Source: SKKY01 sp964622305 (lineage in GTDB: Bacteria; Bacillota; Peptococcia; Peptococcales; SKKY01). Taken from it: a DNA stretch of 61,550 nt. Of this stretch, positions 58,374 to 61,550 are shown piece after piece. A program made the translations under genes and the position numbers. Below the pieces are notes generated by a model that saw only the letters and a list, made by a program, of their open reading frames with translations, did no database searches and had not been told where the DNA came from. The stretch lies in contig CAZUPR010000002.1 in the NCBI GenBank assembly GCA_964622305.1, positions 1 to 61,550 on the forward strand. The letters run 5' to 3'. Each line of letters starts with the position of its first letter. The stretch's first letter is position 1.

Positions 58374-59046
58374 TCCTTTGTTTGGAATTTTCTTAACTCT
58401 CTTAATTTATCTTGGAGCCGTTAAATTTAAGAACAAGTTTAACTATGCTCTCAATAATCCTCTTTTAGTAAGTATTGCAGGTATAATAGGAGTTCTCCTT
58501 ATACTTAAAGTCCCCTATGATGATTATATAGTTGGAGGCAATTATATTAGTTTTTTCTTGGGACCAGCAACTGTAGTCCTGGCAGTTCCACTTTACCGCC
58601 AGCTGGCTCTCTTAAAGAAAAATCTTTTTCCCATTATTTTAGGGGTTGTAGCAGGCTCCATAGGTGCCTTGATTTTGATTGGCTTTATGAGCAAATTTTT
58701 TGCTTTTGACAAGGTTCTTACGGCTTCACTTTTACCAAAATCTGTAACCATGCCCATTGGGGTGGAGGTTTCCCAGGCCTTAGGTGGAATTTCTTCAATT
58801 ACAGTTATTTCAATTGTTGTAACTGGACTTACTGGGGCAGTTTTAGCTGAAAAAGTTCTGAATATGGCTGGTATTAAAAATAAGGTGGCCCAGGGTATAA
58901 GTATAGGCACAGCCTCACACGCTCTGGGAACAACCAAAGCTATCGAAATGGGTGAGATACAGGGTGGAATGAGTGGTCTGGCCATAGGACTTACCGGTTT
59001 CTTTACAGCTCTATTTGCTCCTTTTGTTCTTGGACTTTTCTTTTAA
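58354..59046 (+). CDS. CidB/LrgB family membrane protein
   Basis: This 230-residue protein has six to seven membrane segments, with the LrgB motifs LLPKSVTMPIGVEVSQALGG and GTASHALGTTKAIEMGE. It pairs with LrgA in a membrane complex affecting autolysis or pyruvate flux. It is translationally coupled to lrgA. Confidence 0.92.
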   Translation: MDTVTSNPLFGIFLTLLIYLGAVKFKNKFNYALNNPLLVSIAGIIGVLLILKVPYDDYIVGGNYISFFLGPATVVLAVPLYRQLALLKKNLFPIILGVVAGSIGALILIGFMSKFFAFDKVLTASLLPKSVTMPIGVEVSQALGGISSITVISIVVTGLTGAVLAEKVLNMAGIKNKVAQGISIGTASHALGTTKAIEMGEIQGGMSGLAIGLTGFFTALFAPFVLGLFF

Positions 59047-59086
59047 AAATCTATAAATAAAAAAACTACTCTAGAGGAGGACTTAA

Positions 59087-60124
59087 ATGAAGGAAGTTAT
59101 TTTAAAGAAAGAGGGATCTTCTGGGCAGATTATTTTAAACAGACCCGATAAGTTGAATTCCCTCAACCACGATATGATTCTTGCTATCGATGAAAAACTA
59201 AAGGAATGGGCTGAAGATTCAGAGATTTTAACTGTAGTCATGTATGGCTCTGGAGACAGAGGTTTTTGTGCAGGCGGTGACATGAGGGTTTATTATGATA
59301 ATAAAGAAAGGGCTCATGAAATTGCCCGCGATTTCTTTTCTTCTGAATACGAGATGGACCAGCTTTTAATTAATTATCCCAAACCCTTAATAGCCTGGCT
59401 GGACGGGATTGTTATGGGAGGCGGTGTAGGAATATCCTATGGGGCAGATTTCAGGCTGGTTACAGAAAAAACCAAGTGGTCTATGCCTGAGGTCAATATC
59501 GGCTTTTATCCTGATGTCGGTGGCTCTTGGTTCTTAAATAAGATTTCCAGAGAAATGGGCCTCTATATCAGTCTTATGGCCAGCTTTCTTAAAGCTGCAG
59601 ACGTCATCTGGCTGGGTCTTGCTGAAATGCAGATTGACCGTCAGGCCTTTGAAGGAATTCTTAAGGAAATTTCCAAGGTTCAAGGCCAGAGTCAGGAGGC
59701 CATAAAAGAAGAAATAGGTCAAATTTTAAAGACACATATTCAAGAGCCGGGGCTTTCCTATCTGGAGGAACATGAAGCTGAAATTAAAAAATATTTTTCT
59801 GGAGATTCCATGGAGGCTATCCTTGCCAGTCTTGAGGAAGGAAAGAACGAAGGTCATGAATGGGCCAGCACAACTCTCAAAGAGCTTAGGAAAAAGTCCC
59901 TTCTTTCCCAGTATGTAATTTTTGAACAATTAAAAAGGGCCAAAGATATGACTCTGGCCCAGTGTTTTGAAATGGAATTAATAATGAGTATTAACTTTAT
60001 GGATAACCCGGATTTCTTTGAAGGTCTGCGCAGTGTTTTGGTCGATAAGGATGAGCCAAACTGGACCTACAAGAACCCAGAAGACATAAGCAAAGAATTA
60101 GTAGCTTCTTTTTTTGAAGAATAA
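59087..60124 (+). CDS. 3-hydroxyisobutyryl-CoA hydrolase-like (ECH_2) protein
   Basis: This 345-residue protein belongs to the longer crotonase branch: LNSLNHDMI, FCAGGDMRVYY (about 63-73), WLDGIVMGGGVGISYGADFRL (about 105-125) and MPEVNIGFYPDVGGSWFL, whose Glu and Asp fit HIBCH catalysis. The C-terminal helical domain (about 240-345) is present. Substrate is uncertain; valine breakdown genes are not seen. AGAGGAGG precedes the ATG. It ends 6 bases from the convergent GTPase gene. Confidence 0.85.
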   Translation: MKEVILKKEGSSGQIILNRPDKLNSLNHDMILAIDEKLKEWAEDSEILTVVMYGSGDRGFCAGGDMRVYYDNKERAHEIARDFFSSEYEMDQLLINYPKPLIAWLDGIVMGGGVGISYGADFRLVTEKTKWSMPEVNIGFYPDVGGSWFLNKISREMGLYISLMASFLKAADVIWLGLAEMQIDRQAFEGILKEISKVQGQSQEAIKEEIGQILKTHIQEPGLSYLEEHEAEIKKYFSGDSMEAILASLEEGKNEGHEWASTTLKELRKKSLLSQYVIFEQLKRAKDMTLAQCFEMELIMSINFMDNPDFFEGLRSVLVDKDEPNWTYKNPEDISKELVASFFEE

Positions 60125-60130
60125 ATTATT

Positions 60131-61471
60131 TTAAATCAGATTGTGTTTCTTCACAAAATCATTAAGAATTTCCTCAAGGTCTGGTTTTGAAACTTCTTTT
60201 AAATCATAGTGAACTCTTGTTGATGGTTTATCAATTTTAATAATTCGATTTAAATCAATAGGAGTTCCTATTATAACAGCCTCGCATTCAGTATTCTTTA
60301 TAGTTTCCTCCAGGTCCTTTAACTGCTGTGGTCCATAACCCATTGCAGGAAGAAGAGTACCGATATTAGGATAAGTTGTAAAGGTATCTTTTAGTTTGCC
60401 GGTGGTGAAAGGGCGGGGATCTACCAGTTCCTTGGCTCCAAATCTTTCTGCAGCCACAGTGCCGGCTCCAATTTTCATTTCACCGTGGGTCAGGGTTGGT
60501 CCATCTTCGACAACCAAGACCTTCTTACCCTTGATAATTTCTGGATTATCTACAGTTATTTCAGATTCAGCCTTGATTACCAGGGCCTTAGGATTAACTT
60601 TTTTAATATTGTCTTCAACAATTTTGATGTTTTCTCCAGTAGCACTGTCAATCTTATTAATAATTGCCACATCAGCCATCCGCAAGCTCACTTCACCAGG
60701 ATAGTAAGAAAGTTCATGCCCCGGTCTGTGGGGGTCTACCACTGCTACAGCTAAATCAGCTTTATAGAAAGAGAAGTCATTATTGCCACCATCCCAGAGT
60801 ATAACATCGCAACCTTGAGGATCATTTTCTGCTGCCCTAAGGATAGCTTCATAATCAACGCCGGCATAAATGATATTACCTCTTTCAACATGAGGCTCGT
60901 ACTCTTCCATTTCTTCAACTGTACAATTGTGCTTTTTTAAGTCATCTACTGAAGCGAAACGCTGAACTTTTTGGGCTACAAGATCGCCATAGGGCATAGG
61001 GTGTCTTACAGCAACAACCTTTAAACCTTTTTCCATAAGAAGCTCAATTATTTTACGTGAAGTCTGGCTTTTACCTGATCCAGTTCTAACAGCACAAACG
61101 GAGATTACAGGTTTTGTACTTTTTAGGCTGGTTCCTGCAGGTCCCAAAAGAAGGAAATCTGCTCCGGCTGCATTTACCAGGGCTGAGATAGCCATTACAT
61201 CCTCGTATTTAATGTCACTGTAGGCAAATACACATTGGTCAGCCTTTAAGTCTTTGATAAGATTGGCCAGCTGATCTTGAGGGAAAATTGGGATACCTTC
61301 TGGGTAAAGTCTTCCTGCAAGCTCTGCAGGATATCTTCTGTTGTCGATATCGGGTATCTGAGCAGCTGTAAAGGCAACCACATTGAAGAGTTCATTGTCC
61401 CTATAGTAAGTGTTAAAGTTATGAAAATCTCTGCCTGCTGCGCCAATGATGATAATATTTTTTTTAGTCAT
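60131..61471 (-). CDS. Cyclic 2,3-diphosphoglycerate synthase-like P-loop protein
   Basis: This 446-residue protein has the family's N-terminal region (IIIIGAAGRDFHNFNTYYRDN), a Walker A-like loop in AVRTGSGKSQTSRKI (about 143), VRHPMPYGDL, DVILWDGGNNDF and INKIDSA (GTP/ATP site). Such proteins are widespread in anaerobes and often sit near arginine or purine genes, although the name comes from archaeal cDPG synthetase. The bacterial function is unproved. Upstream, 61472-61550 is AT-rich, with GAGGGG before the ATG. Confidence 0.83.
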   Translation of the reverse strand: MTKKNIIIIGAAGRDFHNFNTYYRDNELFNVVAFTAAQIPDIDNRRYPAELAGRLYPEGIPIFPQDQLANLIKDLKADQCVFAYSDIKYEDVMAISALVNAAGADFLLLGPAGTSLKSTKPVISVCAVRTGSGKSQTSRKIIELLMEKGLKVVAVRHPMPYGDLVAQKVQRFASVDDLKKHNCTVEEMEEYEPHVERGNIIYAGVDYEAILRAAENDPQGCDVILWDGGNNDFSFYKADLAVAVVDPHRPGHELSYYPGEVSLRMADVAIINKIDSATGENIKIVEDNIKKVNPKALVIKAESEITVDNPEIIKGKKVLVVEDGPTLTHGEMKIGAGTVAAERFGAKELVDPRPFTTGKLKDTFTTYPNIGTLLPAMGYGPQQLKDLEETIKNTECEAVIIGTPIDLNRIIKIDKPSTRVHYDLKEVSKPDLEEILNDFVKKHNLI

Positions 61472-61550
61472 TTTTATTTCCCCTCACTTTTTAGTTTTTC
61501 TTTATAATTTTACACATTTAAAATTAAGATGTAAAGAAAGTCAGATTGAG

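Noticed and set aside
1..61550. CRISPR array, tRNA or rRNA genes, prophage, intact insertion sequence
   Set aside because: No regular repeat-spacer pattern, tRNA cloverleaf, rRNA sequence or transposase/phage gene was recognised by eye; a dedicated search would settle this.

Overview
The window looks like a chromosome segment of an anaerobic, low-GC member of the Firmicutes (Clostridia-like). I base this on the rsmD/rpmF/fapR-plsX-fab/rnc-smc-ftsY gene order, a FapR-type lipid regulon, FabK-type enoyl reductase, an S-box (SAM) riboswitch, a flavodiiron protein, the tail of a sodium-pump decarboxylase and strong AGGAGG ribosome binding sites with frequent TTG/GTG starts. I do not assign a genus.

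Layout. 1-92 is the C-terminal end of a Na+-pumping decarboxylase beta subunit. 170-3298 holds rsmD, a coiled-coil protein, tmcAL on the minus strand, a DUF177 gene that appears to be leaderless, and rpmF. 3366-11157 is the fatty-acid operon fapR-plsX-fabH-fabK-fabD-fabG-acpP-(FabK/FabX-like)-fabF, with a FapR-like operator over its own promoter. 11182-20121 holds degV, two membrane proteins, rnc, a radical SAM gene, smc and ftsY. 20114-23839 is a tight methylthioadenosine/5'-deoxynucleoside salvage cluster (nucleoside phosphorylase, mtnA, class II aldolase, mtaD). 23894-32561 is mixed: DUF2294, an RlpA-like protein, ferritin-like protein, DAHP synthase, nucleoside kinase, IMPDH, lysA and a GIY-YIG protein.

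32930-37812 is the most unusual part. It holds three tandem paralogous SLC13/DASS anion transporters. Each starts with a signal-peptide-like segment followed by a long Ala/Glu/Lys-rich helix, standing where a normal transporter has its first membrane helix. They have strong promoters, a possible attenuator before the second copy, a long perfect palindrome before the first copy, and a 100-N assembly gap that hides the start of the third.

37906-41507 (minus) is a SAM-riboswitch-controlled methionine ABC transporter operon (metNIQ) that also carries a threonine ammonia-lyase. 41556-43539 (minus) couples a soluble chemoreceptor-like protein to a membrane diguanylate cyclase. 43685-46116 holds a hypothetical gene, a CCA-adding enzyme and an enoyl-CoA hydratase. 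46172-50845 joins a nickel-dependent lactate racemase to a Ni/Co ECF transporter and a flavodiiron protein. 50996-56757 is an XRE-cupin regulator, a polyamine ABC transporter and threonine synthase. A REP/MITE-like palindromic element sits at 56801-56887, followed by a DUF362 ferredoxin protein, lrgAB, an HIBCH-like hydrolase and a cyclic-2,3-diphosphoglycerate-synthase-like GTPase.

No tRNA, rRNA, CRISPR array, phage or intact insertion sequence was recognised. Several calls rest on hand-read promoter and hairpin patterns, and no database search was possible.
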